Assembly: GCA_944389175.1 (NCBI GenBank)
Contig: CALXLK010000015.1
Coordinates: 1 to 42,427 of the forward strand
Direction of reading: 5' to 3'
Length of the DNA stretch: 42,427 nucleotides
Origin: an uncultured Opitutales bacterium
GTDB taxonomy: Bacteria > Verrucomicrobiota > Verrucomicrobiia > Opitutales > Intestinicryptomonadaceae
Within the stretch, counting starts at the first letter, position 1, and each line of letters starts with the position of its first letter. The position numbers and the translations under genes are program-made. Under the pieces are notes generated by a model. The model did no database searches, was not told where the DNA came from, and was given only the letters and a program-made list of their open reading frames with translations. Shown piece after piece: positions 26,354 through 34,493 of this stretch.

Positions 26354-27652
26354 ATGGATATTTCTACTCCGCCAGACTTCGGCGAATTGCAACGTTTTCT
26401 GTTCGACCTGCGCAACGCGGGGTCGAAATTTTCGCTCGAGCGAATAAGAAAAATTTCGCAGGCGCTGGGAAGTCCGGAAAAAAACTACCCAAAAATTCAC
26501 ATAGCCGGAACAAACGGCAAGGGCTCGACTTGCGCGATGCTTGAGAGTATTTGCAGGGCCTCGGGAATGAAGACGGGCATGTACACGTCGCCGCATCTGC
26601 TTTATTTGGGCGAGCGCATTCAGATAGACAGGGTCCCCGTCGGCAAAACGCGCCTTATGGAACTCCTGGACAGGGTGTTGAAAGTCTGCGATTGCCTGTT
26701 TAGCCGCGCCGACATGGCGGAGTACCCGTCGTTTTTCGAGGTAATGACGGCTGCGGCGTTTCTGCATTTTGCCGAGGAAAAGGTCGATGTGGGCATAATA
26801 GAGGTGGGGCTTGGCGGCAGGCTCGATTCCACCAATATAATAACGCCCAACATCTCGGTTATCACTACAATCGGCCTCGACCATACCCAATATTTGGGAA
26901 ACACCGTAGCAGAAATTGCGGCGGAGAAAGCGGGAATTATAAAGAAGTCGGTCCCGGTCGTGGCCGGTTTTTTGCAAGCGGAGGCGTTTGCGGCCATTGA
27001 ATCGGCGGCCCGTCGCGCCGATGCGCGCCTATATAGCGCGGGCGATTTTTTCAAAGACGAATCAGAGATGCCCAAATGCGCACTCGAAGGCGCATACCAG
27101 CGCCGCAATGCGGCAGTGGCGTCTCTATGCGCCAGGGTGCTTGCCTCTGGAGGCGGCCCTTTCAAGGGTTTGGAGTCTTTCATATCCACGGGGCTTGAGC
27201 GAGTGTCGTGGGCTGCGCGCTGGCAGAAGATACCGCTTAAAAACAACGCTACCCTCATACTGGACGCCTCGCATAATCCCGAAGGCGCCGAGGCCCTGAG
27301 GGAAAATTTACAGGCGCTAAAAGAAAGCGGGATAGCCCCCATAGTTACAGTCGGCGTTCTCGGCAGAGAGCGGGCCAAGGCGCTGCTGTCTGTCATAGCC
27401 GAATACGCAAAAAAAATAGTATTTTTAGTTCCCGACCAGCCGCGGGCGCTAAGTTTTGAGGAACTTGAGGCGCTGACCCCCAAAGGGGTGTCAACGATGC
27501 GCGCAAAGGTGCAAGAAGTCTACTCGAACGGAAAGTGCCTCTTGGCCGAAGACGGCGACGTCGTGGTGTCGACGGGCTCGATTTATCTGGCGGGCGAAGT
27601 GCTATCAAGCCTGTACTCAGAGCCGAAAGATTCTATGAGCGATCTAATATAG
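26354..27652 (+). CDS. folC: bifunctional folylpolyglutamate synthase/dihydrofolate synthase
   Basis: The enzyme adds glutamate to dihydropteroate and to folates with ATP, in the cytoplasm. At 432 residues it has normal length. The P-loop is GTNGKGST (52-59), followed by YTSPHL, the EVGLGGRLDSTN motif, TTIGLDHTQYLG and LDASHNPEGAEAL in the C-terminal domain. These place it in the Mur ligase-like family. No ribosome site precedes the ATG, which fits a leaderless message from the adjacent promoter. accD, a frequent neighbour elsewhere, is absent. The gene converges on yraN. Confidence 0.93.
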   Translation: MDISTPPDFGELQRFLFDLRNAGSKFSLERIRKISQALGSPEKNYPKIHIAGTNGKGSTCAMLESICRASGMKTGMYTSPHLLYLGERIQIDRVPVGKTRLMELLDRVLKVCDCLFSRADMAEYPSFFEVMTAAAFLHFAEEKVDVGIIEVGLGGRLDSTNIITPNISVITTIGLDHTQYLGNTVAEIAAEKAGIIKKSVPVVAGFLQAEAFAAIESAARRADARLYSAGDFFKDESEMPKCALEGAYQRRNAAVASLCARVLASGGGPFKGLESFISTGLERVSWAARWQKIPLKNNATLILDASHNPEGAEALRENLQALKESGIAPIVTVGVLGRERAKALLSVIAEYAKKIVFLVPDQPRALSFEELEALTPKGVSTMRAKVQEVYSNGKCLLAEDGDVVVSTGSIYLAGEVLSSLYSEPKDSMSDLI

Positions 27653-27717
27653 CTTTTTCCCCAGGCCTTTTCGGCGACGATATTTTGTTTTTGCTTTCCG
27701 ATGCGGCGCGGCCGTCT

Positions 27718-28140
27718 CTAATACACGTTTATGTAATGGTTTATGCTTGTCGGGCGCATGGTTGATTGGCTGTAAGAGACCTCAACGACGTCGAAGCGCC
27801 ACGTATTCGGGCGGTGCGGCAGCGTTTTCATGTAGGCCGTGGCGCATGCCCTTACGCGCGCCCTTTTTGCCCGCGCTATTGCAGCCCAGTATCCTCCGAC
27901 GGGCGCCGTGTCTTTGCGCGTCTTGACTTCTACAAAAACGAGGACGTCGCCGTCGAGGGCCACAATATCTATTTCCTTGTGTCCGCTTCGAAAATTTCGG
28001 CTTTTTATTTTGTAGGACTTCCTTTTTAGAAATTTTGCTGCGGCATCTTCGCCCATTTTCCCCACGAGGCATTTTTCTGTCATCTTTCCGCGCAAAATGC
28101 AGCTAAGAAATTTTCCCAACCTTTCAAACATCGCATGCAT
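27718..28140 (-). CDS. yraN: YraN family protein (UPF0102), endonuclease-like fold
   Basis: This 140-residue protein has the family order GKMGEDAAAKFL, then RNFRSGHKEIDIVALDGD and VFVEVKTRK, in which EID and E.K are the residues expected of a Holliday-junction-resolvase-like fold. The activity is not firmly established in the family. The start is uncertain: M1, M4 and M20 (MTEKCLVGK) are all possible; the longer form adds a short hydrophobic N-terminus. It converges with folC and diverges from alr. Confidence 0.85.
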   Translation of the reverse strand: MHAMFERLGKFLSCILRGKMTEKCLVGKMGEDAAAKFLKRKSYKIKSRNFRSGHKEIDIVALDGDVLVFVEVKTRKDTAPVGGYWAAIARAKRARVRACATAYMKTLPHRPNTWRFDVVEVSYSQSTMRPTSINHYINVY

Positions 28141-28185
28141 CCTATTCGCGGCGGCCGACCGGTCAATTCAAATGTTGAATTTGGT

Positions 28186-28214
28186 TTGACAGCCCGGGGG
28201 CGCGCTGCAAGAAT
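28186..28214 (+). promoter_or_regulatory. sigma70-like promoter of alr
   Basis: TTGACA (28186-28191, perfect) and AAGAAT (28209-28214, four of six) are spaced by 17 bp. The -10 ends 12 nt before the GTG start, so the leader is only a few nucleotides. Confidence 0.6.
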
Positions 28215-28226
28215 GGCCGCCTTAGA

Positions 28227-29300
28227 GTGAATAAGTTTCCGCACAGGTCTTGGATAGAGGTAGATTTCGGACGCCTTGAAGGCAACGTTCGCGCGATAAA
28301 GGCGACGCTTCCCGAGGGAGTCAAGTACATAAGCGTAGTTAAAGCCGACGCCTACGGGCACTGCATGCCCCAGGCTCTAATGCGTTTTTTGCGGGGGGGC
28401 GCCGATATATTTGCGGTGGCAAATCTATACGAGGCTTCGCGCGTCAGGGAAATTGTCTCCGACAAGCCAGTCATAGTCCTTAGCCCAATTTTGCGCCAGG
28501 AGCGCCCGCTGGTATTTGAATACGGGGCGACGGCGGCGGTATCCTCATACAACGAGGCCAAGGCCTTTTCCGAACTTGCGCGCGAACGCGGCAAAGTGCT
28601 GGGTGTCCATGTAAAAATCGACACGGGAATGGGCAGAGTTGGAATATGGCACGAGACCGCAAACGAGGTTGTCCGGCAAATTAAAAAACTAGAAAACATC
28701 AAAATAACCGGTATCTTTACCCATCTTTCAAGCGCCGATGTCGACAGAGACTACACAATGCGCCAAGTCGGGATTTTTAAAGACATAGTGGAAAAAAACG
28801 CCGAGCCCGGAATGTTGATACACTTGCACAACAGCGCCGCGCTTAGGTATGTGCCGGTGGAGCCGCCATTCAACGCCGTCCGAATGGGGCTTATCCAGTA
28901 CGGAATAAACCCCTATGACGACGGCGGCGGCTTCGAGAGCATGAATTTAAAGCCCGTGCTTTCGTTTAAATCCCGCATAATTGCAATCGCCGAGTCGGAG
29001 GGGCGGAGGCTTGCCTGCGTGTGCGCCGGATACGGAGACGGCGTGCCCTCGGGCTTTACTCCCGAGGCCTGCGTCCTCGTGGGCGGGAAACGCTGTCCGA
29101 TAGTCGGCAACGTCAGTCTCGACGAATGCACCATATGCATAGACGCCGCTCCGCAGGCGCGCGTTGGCGACGAGGTTGTATTTATCGGCGAGCAGCAGGG
29201 CGCGGAAATATCGCTTTCCGATTACAGCCGTTGGACGCGCCGCATACCGTGGGAAACTATGGTGGCAATTCCGCGCAGAGTTGATAGAATATTAAAATAA
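28227..29300 (+). CDS. alr: alanine racemase
   Basis: This PLP enzyme makes D-alanine for peptidoglycan. K39 in VVKADAYGH binds PLP and Y269 in AGYGDG is the second catalytic base. HLHNSAALRY, VRMGLIQYGINP and VGNVSLDE match family positions. The 357-residue length is near normal. The loop that usually carries G..VSYG ahead of the GYADG motif is missing: FKSRIIAIAESEG runs almost directly into RRLACVCAGYGDG. The start is GTG, and the strong promoter just upstream leaves little or no leader. metF follows after 8 nt, so the two are likely cotranscribed. Confidence 0.92.
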   Translation: MNKFPHRSWIEVDFGRLEGNVRAIKATLPEGVKYISVVKADAYGHCMPQALMRFLRGGADIFAVANLYEASRVREIVSDKPVIVLSPILRQERPLVFEYGATAAVSSYNEAKAFSELARERGKVLGVHVKIDTGMGRVGIWHETANEVVRQIKKLENIKITGIFTHLSSADVDRDYTMRQVGIFKDIVEKNAEPGMLIHLHNSAALRYVPVEPPFNAVRMGLIQYGINPYDDGGGFESMNLKPVLSFKSRIIAIAESEGRRLACVCAGYGDGVPSGFTPEACVLVGGKRCPIVGNVSLDECTICIDAAPQARVGDEVVFIGEQQGAEISLSDYSRWTRRIPWETMVAIPRRVDRILK

Positions 29301-29308
29301 GAGTCGAT

Positions 29309-30178
29309 ATGCACGAAAGCAACATTGCAAAAAAATTCGGGGGCACAAGGCCCGTATTTTCGGTGGAATTCTTCCCTCCCAAGACGGAGGAAGGCGCGCG
29401 CCAGATATTGCGCACCGCCGCAAAGCTCAAGGACATAAGGCCCGATTATGTGTCCATAACCTACGGGGCGGGCGGATCGTCGCGCGAGCGCACGATGGAC
29501 TACGGATTGCTGCTGCGCGATATTTTCGACTTCGTGGTCATGCCGCACCTTACATGCGTCGGACATTCGAAGGCGGAGATAGCCCAGATTATGAAGCGGT
29601 ATGCGTCGGAGGGGTTGACCAACGTGATGGCCCTCAGGGGCGACCCTCCAAAGAACCAGCCCGATTTCAAGCCCAACCCCGACGGCTACACTCACGCCAG
29701 CCAGCTCGTCTCCTTCATACGCCAAAACTACCCGGAATTTGGCATAGGCTGCGCCGGCTATCCCGAAAAGCATCCGGAGGCCGCCACCATACAGCAGGAC
29801 ATAGAGAATCTAAAGCGCAAGGTGGATTGCGGCGCCGACTTTATCGTCACCCAGCTGTTTTTTGACAATTCGCACTTCTTCGAGTTCGTTGAAAAGTGCA
29901 GGGCTGCCGGAATAGACAAGCCCATAATCGCCGGGCTTCTGCCTGCGCTCTCCTATAAACAGGTCGTAAACTTTAAGAACATGTGCTCGACCGATATTCC
30001 CTCGAGGCTTCTCGAAAGTTTGGAGAGGGCGCGCGACGACGAAGAGGCAAAACAGATAGGCCTTGATTGGGCTCGGGCGCAAATAGACGAACTTAAAGCC
30101 AACAATGTGGACGGCATACACCTGTACATACTAAACAGGGCCGAGAGCGCGCTTAAATTGGGGCGGTTTGTAAGGTGA
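29309..30178 (+). CDS. metF: methylenetetrahydrofolate reductase
   Basis: This FAD enzyme reduces 5,10-methylene-THF to 5-methyl-THF for methionine synthesis. At 289 residues it is the usual bacterial size. Motifs are SVEFFPPKT (catalytic Glu in the first strand), VSITYGAGGSSRERT, ALRGDPP, IGCAGYPEKHPEA, and FIVTQLFFDN with the FAD/substrate-binding QLFFD. It follows alr by 8 nt and precedes lysC, which has its own promoter, so it is likely the end of the alr transcript. Confidence 0.95.
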   Translation: MHESNIAKKFGGTRPVFSVEFFPPKTEEGARQILRTAAKLKDIRPDYVSITYGAGGSSRERTMDYGLLLRDIFDFVVMPHLTCVGHSKAEIAQIMKRYASEGLTNVMALRGDPPKNQPDFKPNPDGYTHASQLVSFIRQNYPEFGIGCAGYPEKHPEAATIQQDIENLKRKVDCGADFIVTQLFFDNSHFFEFVEKCRAAGIDKPIIAGLLPALSYKQVVNFKNMCSTDIPSRLLESLERARDDEEAKQIGLDWARAQIDELKANNVDGIHLYILNRAESALKLGRFVR

Positions 30179-30187
30179 GAATATTTG

Positions 30188-30215
30188 TTGACTATTGTTT
30201 GTTTGCTGTCAGAAT
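30188..30215 (+). promoter_or_regulatory. putative lysC promoter
   Basis: TTGACT (30188-30193) and CAGAAT (30210-30215) are spaced by 16 bp. The leader of about 30 nt holds an AAGGG ribosome site 8 nt before the lysC ATG. Confidence 0.45.
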
Positions 30216-30253
30216 CCGCCGCGTATATAAATTAAAAATTAAGGGCGTTTAAA

Positions 30254-31468
30254 ATGGCATTGATTGTGCAAAAGTACGGCGGCACCTCGGTCGGCGATAC
30301 CGACAGAATTCTCAACGTCGCCAAGCGGATAAAGTCTTTCGTCGACGCGGGGAACCGCGTTGTCGTCGTCGTTTCGGCCAGAAGCGGCGTGACTAACGAC
30401 CTCATAGCGAGGGCCAAAACTTTTAACGAAATGCCCGACGAGCGTGAGATGGATATGCTTTTGGCCGTCGGGGAGCAGGAGACGATTGCACTGACTGCGA
30501 TGGCGCTACATTCGCTCGGGGTAAAGGCCGTTTCCAGGACGGGGGCGCAGGCGGGAATATATACCGACTTTGCCCATACAAAGGCGCGCATTACCGAGAT
30601 AACTGGCGGAGACATCCCCAAATGCCTGTCCGAAGGAAAGGTTGTCATAGTTGCCGGTTTCCAGGGGGTTGGCAGAGACGGCGACGTCACCACGCTTGGC
30701 CGCGGAGGCAGCGACCTTTCGGCAATCGCCCTAGCTGCGGCGCTCAAGGCCGATGTCTGCCAGATATACACCGATGTTAGCGGCGTCTACACGGCCGATC
30801 CGCGCATAGTAAAAGACGCCAAGAAAATCCCGGAGATGTCTTACGAAGAGCTTTTGGAAATGGCCTCTCTTGGCTCGAAGGTCATGCAGGCCCGCAGTGT
30901 GGAATTCGCCCAGAAACACAACGTAGTATTTGAAGTAAGATCAAGTTTTAACAACGAACCCGGAACAATTGTGAAAGCGGAAATACCTTCATTGGAAGAC
31001 GTCGTAATAAGCGGCGTAGCAGTAGACAAGAACCAGACAAAGATCACCGTCAGCGAAATACCCGACAAGCCGGGCGTTGCGGCCTCGATATTCGAAAAGC
31101 TCGGCGAGGCGGGCATTATAGTGGACATGATTGTCCAGAACATAAGCCGCGGCGGCAAGGCGAACTTGACGTTCACCGTCTCCAAGGACGACGCTCCCAA
31201 GGCGCGCTCCGTGTTGGAGAGTTTCTGCACCGAGTTGGGGGGCGCAAGCGTCTCTATAACCGGCGACATAGCAAAAGTTTCGGTCGTAGGCACTGGCATG
31301 CGCTCGCACGCCGGGGTTGCGGCGAAATTTTTCAAGGCGCTTGCCGACAATAACATTAACGTTCAAATTATTACAACGAGCGAGATTAAGATATCGGTGG
31401 GCATCTCGCTTTCCGAGGCCGATCTGGCCGCCAACATCCTGCACAAGGCTTTTAATTTAAACAAGTAG
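30254..31468 (+). CDS. lysC: aspartate kinase
   Basis: The enzyme phosphorylates aspartate, the first step toward lysine, threonine, methionine and diaminopimelate. This 404-residue form is monofunctional, with no homoserine dehydrogenase fused. The kinase domain begins KYGGTSVGD (7-15) and contains VVVVSARSG, TLGRGGSDLSA and YTDVSGVYTADPR. Two ACT domains (about 265-404) follow, indicating allosteric control by end products, usually lysine with or without threonine. A clear ribosome site (AAGGG) precedes the ATG. A terminator separates it from thrC. Confidence 0.96.
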   Translation: MALIVQKYGGTSVGDTDRILNVAKRIKSFVDAGNRVVVVVSARSGVTNDLIARAKTFNEMPDEREMDMLLAVGEQETIALTAMALHSLGVKAVSRTGAQAGIYTDFAHTKARITEITGGDIPKCLSEGKVVIVAGFQGVGRDGDVTTLGRGGSDLSAIALAAALKADVCQIYTDVSGVYTADPRIVKDAKKIPEMSYEELLEMASLGSKVMQARSVEFAQKHNVVFEVRSSFNNEPGTIVKAEIPSLEDVVISGVAVDKNQTKITVSEIPDKPGVAASIFEKLGEAGIIVDMIVQNISRGGKANLTFTVSKDDAPKARSVLESFCTELGGASVSITGDIAKVSVVGTGMRSHAGVAAKFFKALADNNINVQIITTSEIKISVGISLSEADLAANILHKAFNLNK

Positions 31469-31487
31469 AAAGCGGGTGTCTTTTAGG

Positions 31488-31528
31488 CGTCGGGGTCGGG
31501 TATAGGCTTGACCTCGGCGTTTTTTTTT
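31488..31528 (+). terminator. rho-independent terminator after lysC
   Basis: CGTCGGGGTC (31488-31497) pairs with GACCTCGGCG (31510-31519, two G-U pairs) around a 12-nt loop, then nine T. Its end is 18 nt from the thrC start. Confidence 0.85.
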
Positions 31529-31546
31529 AATACCCGTTGAGAGAAT

Positions 31547-32914
31547 ATGAAGTATATTAGCACAAGGGGGTTGTCGGAACCTCTGTCGTTTTCGGAGGCG
31601 GTCTCGGAGGGGCTGGCTCCCGACGGCGGTCTGTACGTGCCCGAAAAATTTCCGGACTTGAGCGGGGAAATGGCTCAATGGGAGGGGCTTTCCTACGCCG
31701 AGCTTTGCTTTAGATTTATGCGCCACTTCGCCGACGACATTCCCGAGTCGGACTTGCGCGCCATAGTGGAGGCCTCGTACAGGCATTTTGACGACCCGCG
31801 CATAGCGCCTTTGAAAAAACTCTCCGAAGACCTCTTCATTCTCGAGCTTTTTCACGGGCCGACCCTCGCCTTCAAGGATTTTGCACTGCAGTTTTTAGGG
31901 AACCTCAGCCAGTATCTTCTGGCCAAGAGCGCTAAAGTATCGAACGTGCTCGGGGCCACAAGCGGCGACACCGGCAGCGCGGCGATAAACGGCTTGCTGG
32001 GCAAAAAGGGGGTTCGCATTTTCATTTTGTATCCCGACGGCAGAATATCGCCGCTGCAGGAGCGCCAAATGGCGTGCACCGGGGCTGAAAACGTCTTTCC
32101 CATAGCAATAGACGGCACTTTTGACGACGCCCAGGCGATAGTTAAGGAGATTTTTGCCGATGTGGAGTTTAAGTCGAGGTGGAGCCTTTCTGCGGTAAAT
32201 TCGATTAATCTGGCGCGCATAATGGCCCAATGCGTCTATTACATTTGGGCGTGGCTTAAGATCCCCGCGGGGGAGCGCGATGGCATAGAATTTATAGTGC
32301 CTACGGGCAACTTTGGAAACGTGCTTGCTGGGTGGTTTGCATCGAAGATGGGAATGAATGTGGCAGGGTTTAAGGTTGCAACCAACCAAAACGATATACT
32401 GTTTAGGCTATTTAACACGGGCGTTTACGAGACGGGCGTGGTCAATCCGAGCTACGCGCCGTCGATGGATATTCAAGTCTCGTCAAATTTCGAGCGCTTC
32501 CTGTACTTCTTGCTCGGCGGAGACTGCGCAGGGGTCCGCGGGATTATGGGGCAGTTTAAGAGTTCGGGCAAATACGTATTCGATAAATTTAGCGCCCGCG
32601 GTTTTTCGGCCTCGAAGATGGACGACGCTCAAATTGCCCGGACGATAGCCGACGTGTACGGGAAATACGGGGAAATCGTAGATCCGCATACGGCCTGCGC
32701 ATTTGCCGATCTTTCGCACAAAGGCGTAAAGATAATTCTTTCGACGGCAAGCCCCGCCAAATTTCCGGATTTAATAGAAAAGACAATCTCCATCAGGCCC
32801 AAGGCCGAGTCGCTCGAAAGGCTGATGGACAAGCCCATTGTCAACAAAAAGATGCCCGCCGACGCCTCGGCGGTGAGAGCCTACATACAGTCAAACGGCA
32901 TAAAACAGCTATGA
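31547..32914 (+). CDS. thrC: threonine synthase
   Basis: This PLP enzyme converts O-phosphohomoserine to threonine. The 455-residue protein begins MKYISTRGLSEPLSF, typical of the longer class, with the PLP lysine K110 in PTLAFKDFALQ, GATSGDTGSAA for phosphate binding and VPTGNFGN. GAGAG lies just before the ATG. The last bases overlap the cimA start (ATGA), so both are made together. It uses the aspartate branch fed by lysC, while its partner CimA bypasses threonine for isoleucine. Confidence 0.96.
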   Translation: MKYISTRGLSEPLSFSEAVSEGLAPDGGLYVPEKFPDLSGEMAQWEGLSYAELCFRFMRHFADDIPESDLRAIVEASYRHFDDPRIAPLKKLSEDLFILELFHGPTLAFKDFALQFLGNLSQYLLAKSAKVSNVLGATSGDTGSAAINGLLGKKGVRIFILYPDGRISPLQERQMACTGAENVFPIAIDGTFDDAQAIVKEIFADVEFKSRWSLSAVNSINLARIMAQCVYYIWAWLKIPAGERDGIEFIVPTGNFGNVLAGWFASKMGMNVAGFKVATNQNDILFRLFNTGVYETGVVNPSYAPSMDIQVSSNFERFLYFLLGGDCAGVRGIMGQFKSSGKYVFDKFSARGFSASKMDDAQIARTIADVYGKYGEIVDPHTACAFADLSHKGVKIILSTASPAKFPDLIEKTISIRPKAESLERLMDKPIVNKKMPADASAVRAYIQSNGIKQL

Positions 32915-34482
32915 AAAACAAAATATTTATATACGATACAACGCTGCGCGACGGCACTCAGTGCGAGGGCGTTTCGCTTTCCGTATCGGCCAAGCTCAGG
33001 CTCGCCGAAAAGATGGACAGTTTCGGAATAGACTTCATCGAGGGCGGCTGGCCGGGGTCGAATCCGCGCGATATGGGCTTTTTTGAAGAGGCCGCGAATT
33101 TAAAACTAAAGCATGCAAAAATAGCGGCGTTCGGCTCCACGCGCAGGGCGAATGTCAAGGCGGAGGACGACCACCAGGTCCAGCTCCTGATAGAGGCCAA
33201 TACCGAGTATGTGACAATATTTGGCAAAACGTGGCTATTGCACGTAACAGACGTCATTAAGACGACCCCCGAGGAGAATCTGGCGATGATAAAAGACACC
33301 GTCGGCTATCTCGTTTCCAAGGGGCGCAAGGTAATATATGACGCCGAGCATTTCTACGACGGCTACGCCGACAATCCCGAATACGCCATGAAAACCGTCC
33401 GCGCGGCGGTCGAGGGCGGGGCGTGCTGCGTGTGCCTGTGCGACACAAACGGCGGAACCATGATAGAGGATCTGGCCTCGATGACGGCGCGCGTGGTGGC
33501 CGAGGCGGGCGTGCCCGTGGGCGTTCACTGCCACAACGACAGCGAGCTTGCGGTGGCGCTGTCTCTGGCGGGCGTCAAGGCGGGGGCCACTATGGTCCAG
33601 GGAACGCTAAACGGATTGGGCGAGAGGAACGGCAATGCAAATTTGTGCTCGATAATCCCCAATTTAATTTTAAAGCTCGGATACGATTTGAATTGCGCCC
33701 CAAATTTAAAGTCGCTTAGGGATTTGTCTTTATTTCTCGACGAAATGGCGAATCTGCGCAGCAATACGAGGCTTCCGTACGTGGGATCGTCGTCGTTTGC
33801 GCACAAGGGCGGGGTGCACGCCGACGCGGCCAACAAGGTAAAGCGCAGCTACGAGCATATCGACCCGTCGCTGGTTGGCAACAGGACGCGGGTGTTGGTT
33901 TCCGACATGTCGGGGCGCGCATCGGTCATGATGAAGGCCCGCGATATGGGCGTAAGCGTCGACGCAAAGTCTCCGCAGCTTAAGGCCTTTCTCGACGAGC
34001 TTAAAGAACTCGAATACCGCGGGTACGAATACGAGGCGGCAAACGGCTCTTTTGCCCTTTTGCTAAAGAAGTATCTGGACAAAAAGGACACGGAGCACTT
34101 CAAGGTTTTAGGGTACAGGGTTATCGTCGAGCGCGACGAGGCCGCGCGCATTACGCGCTCGGAGGCCACGGTAAAACTCGAGATAAACGGCGAGATAGAG
34201 CATACCGTCGCCGAGGCGGCGGGCCCCGTTTCGGCGCTCGACAACGCCTTGAGAAAGGCCCTCGGCGACAAATATCCGCAGATAAAGGATATGGCCCTGA
34301 CCGATTTCAAGGTGAGGATAATCGACAGCCAGCTCGGGGCCGATGCCGTCACGCGCGTGCAGATCGAGTCGAAAGACAAGTCGGGCATGTGGGGCACGGT
34401 GGGCGCGAGCGACAACATCATCGTGGCCTCTTGGGAGGCCCTTAAAGACTCTTTCGAGTTCAAACTCTCGAGGGACGAATAG
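32911..34482 (+). CDS. cimA: (R)-citramalate synthase
   Basis: The enzyme condenses pyruvate and acetyl-CoA to citramalate, giving 2-oxobutyrate for isoleucine without threonine deaminase. At 523 residues it has the HMG-CoA lyase-like barrel with DTTLRDGTQ (9-17), the GG.WPGSNP motif, the metal-binding HCHND and the family pattern NGLGERNGNANL. The C-terminal regulatory domain of the LeuA type (about 400-510) suggests feedback by isoleucine. GGWPGSNPRD and FGSTRRA fit the long CimA class (TIGR00977-like) rather than 2-isopropylmalate synthase. The start overlaps the thrC stop by 4 nt. Confidence 0.9.
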   Translation: MKNKIFIYDTTLRDGTQCEGVSLSVSAKLRLAEKMDSFGIDFIEGGWPGSNPRDMGFFEEAANLKLKHAKIAAFGSTRRANVKAEDDHQVQLLIEANTEYVTIFGKTWLLHVTDVIKTTPEENLAMIKDTVGYLVSKGRKVIYDAEHFYDGYADNPEYAMKTVRAAVEGGACCVCLCDTNGGTMIEDLASMTARVVAEAGVPVGVHCHNDSELAVALSLAGVKAGATMVQGTLNGLGERNGNANLCSIIPNLILKLGYDLNCAPNLKSLRDLSLFLDEMANLRSNTRLPYVGSSSFAHKGGVHADAANKVKRSYEHIDPSLVGNRTRVLVSDMSGRASVMMKARDMGVSVDAKSPQLKAFLDELKELEYRGYEYEAANGSFALLLKKYLDKKDTEHFKVLGYRVIVERDEAARITRSEATVKLEINGEIEHTVAEAAGPVSALDNALRKALGDKYPQIKDMALTDFKVRIIDSQLGADAVTRVQIESKDKSGMWGTVGASDNIIVASWEALKDSFEFKLSRDE

Positions 34483-34493
34483 GAATTTTTTAT

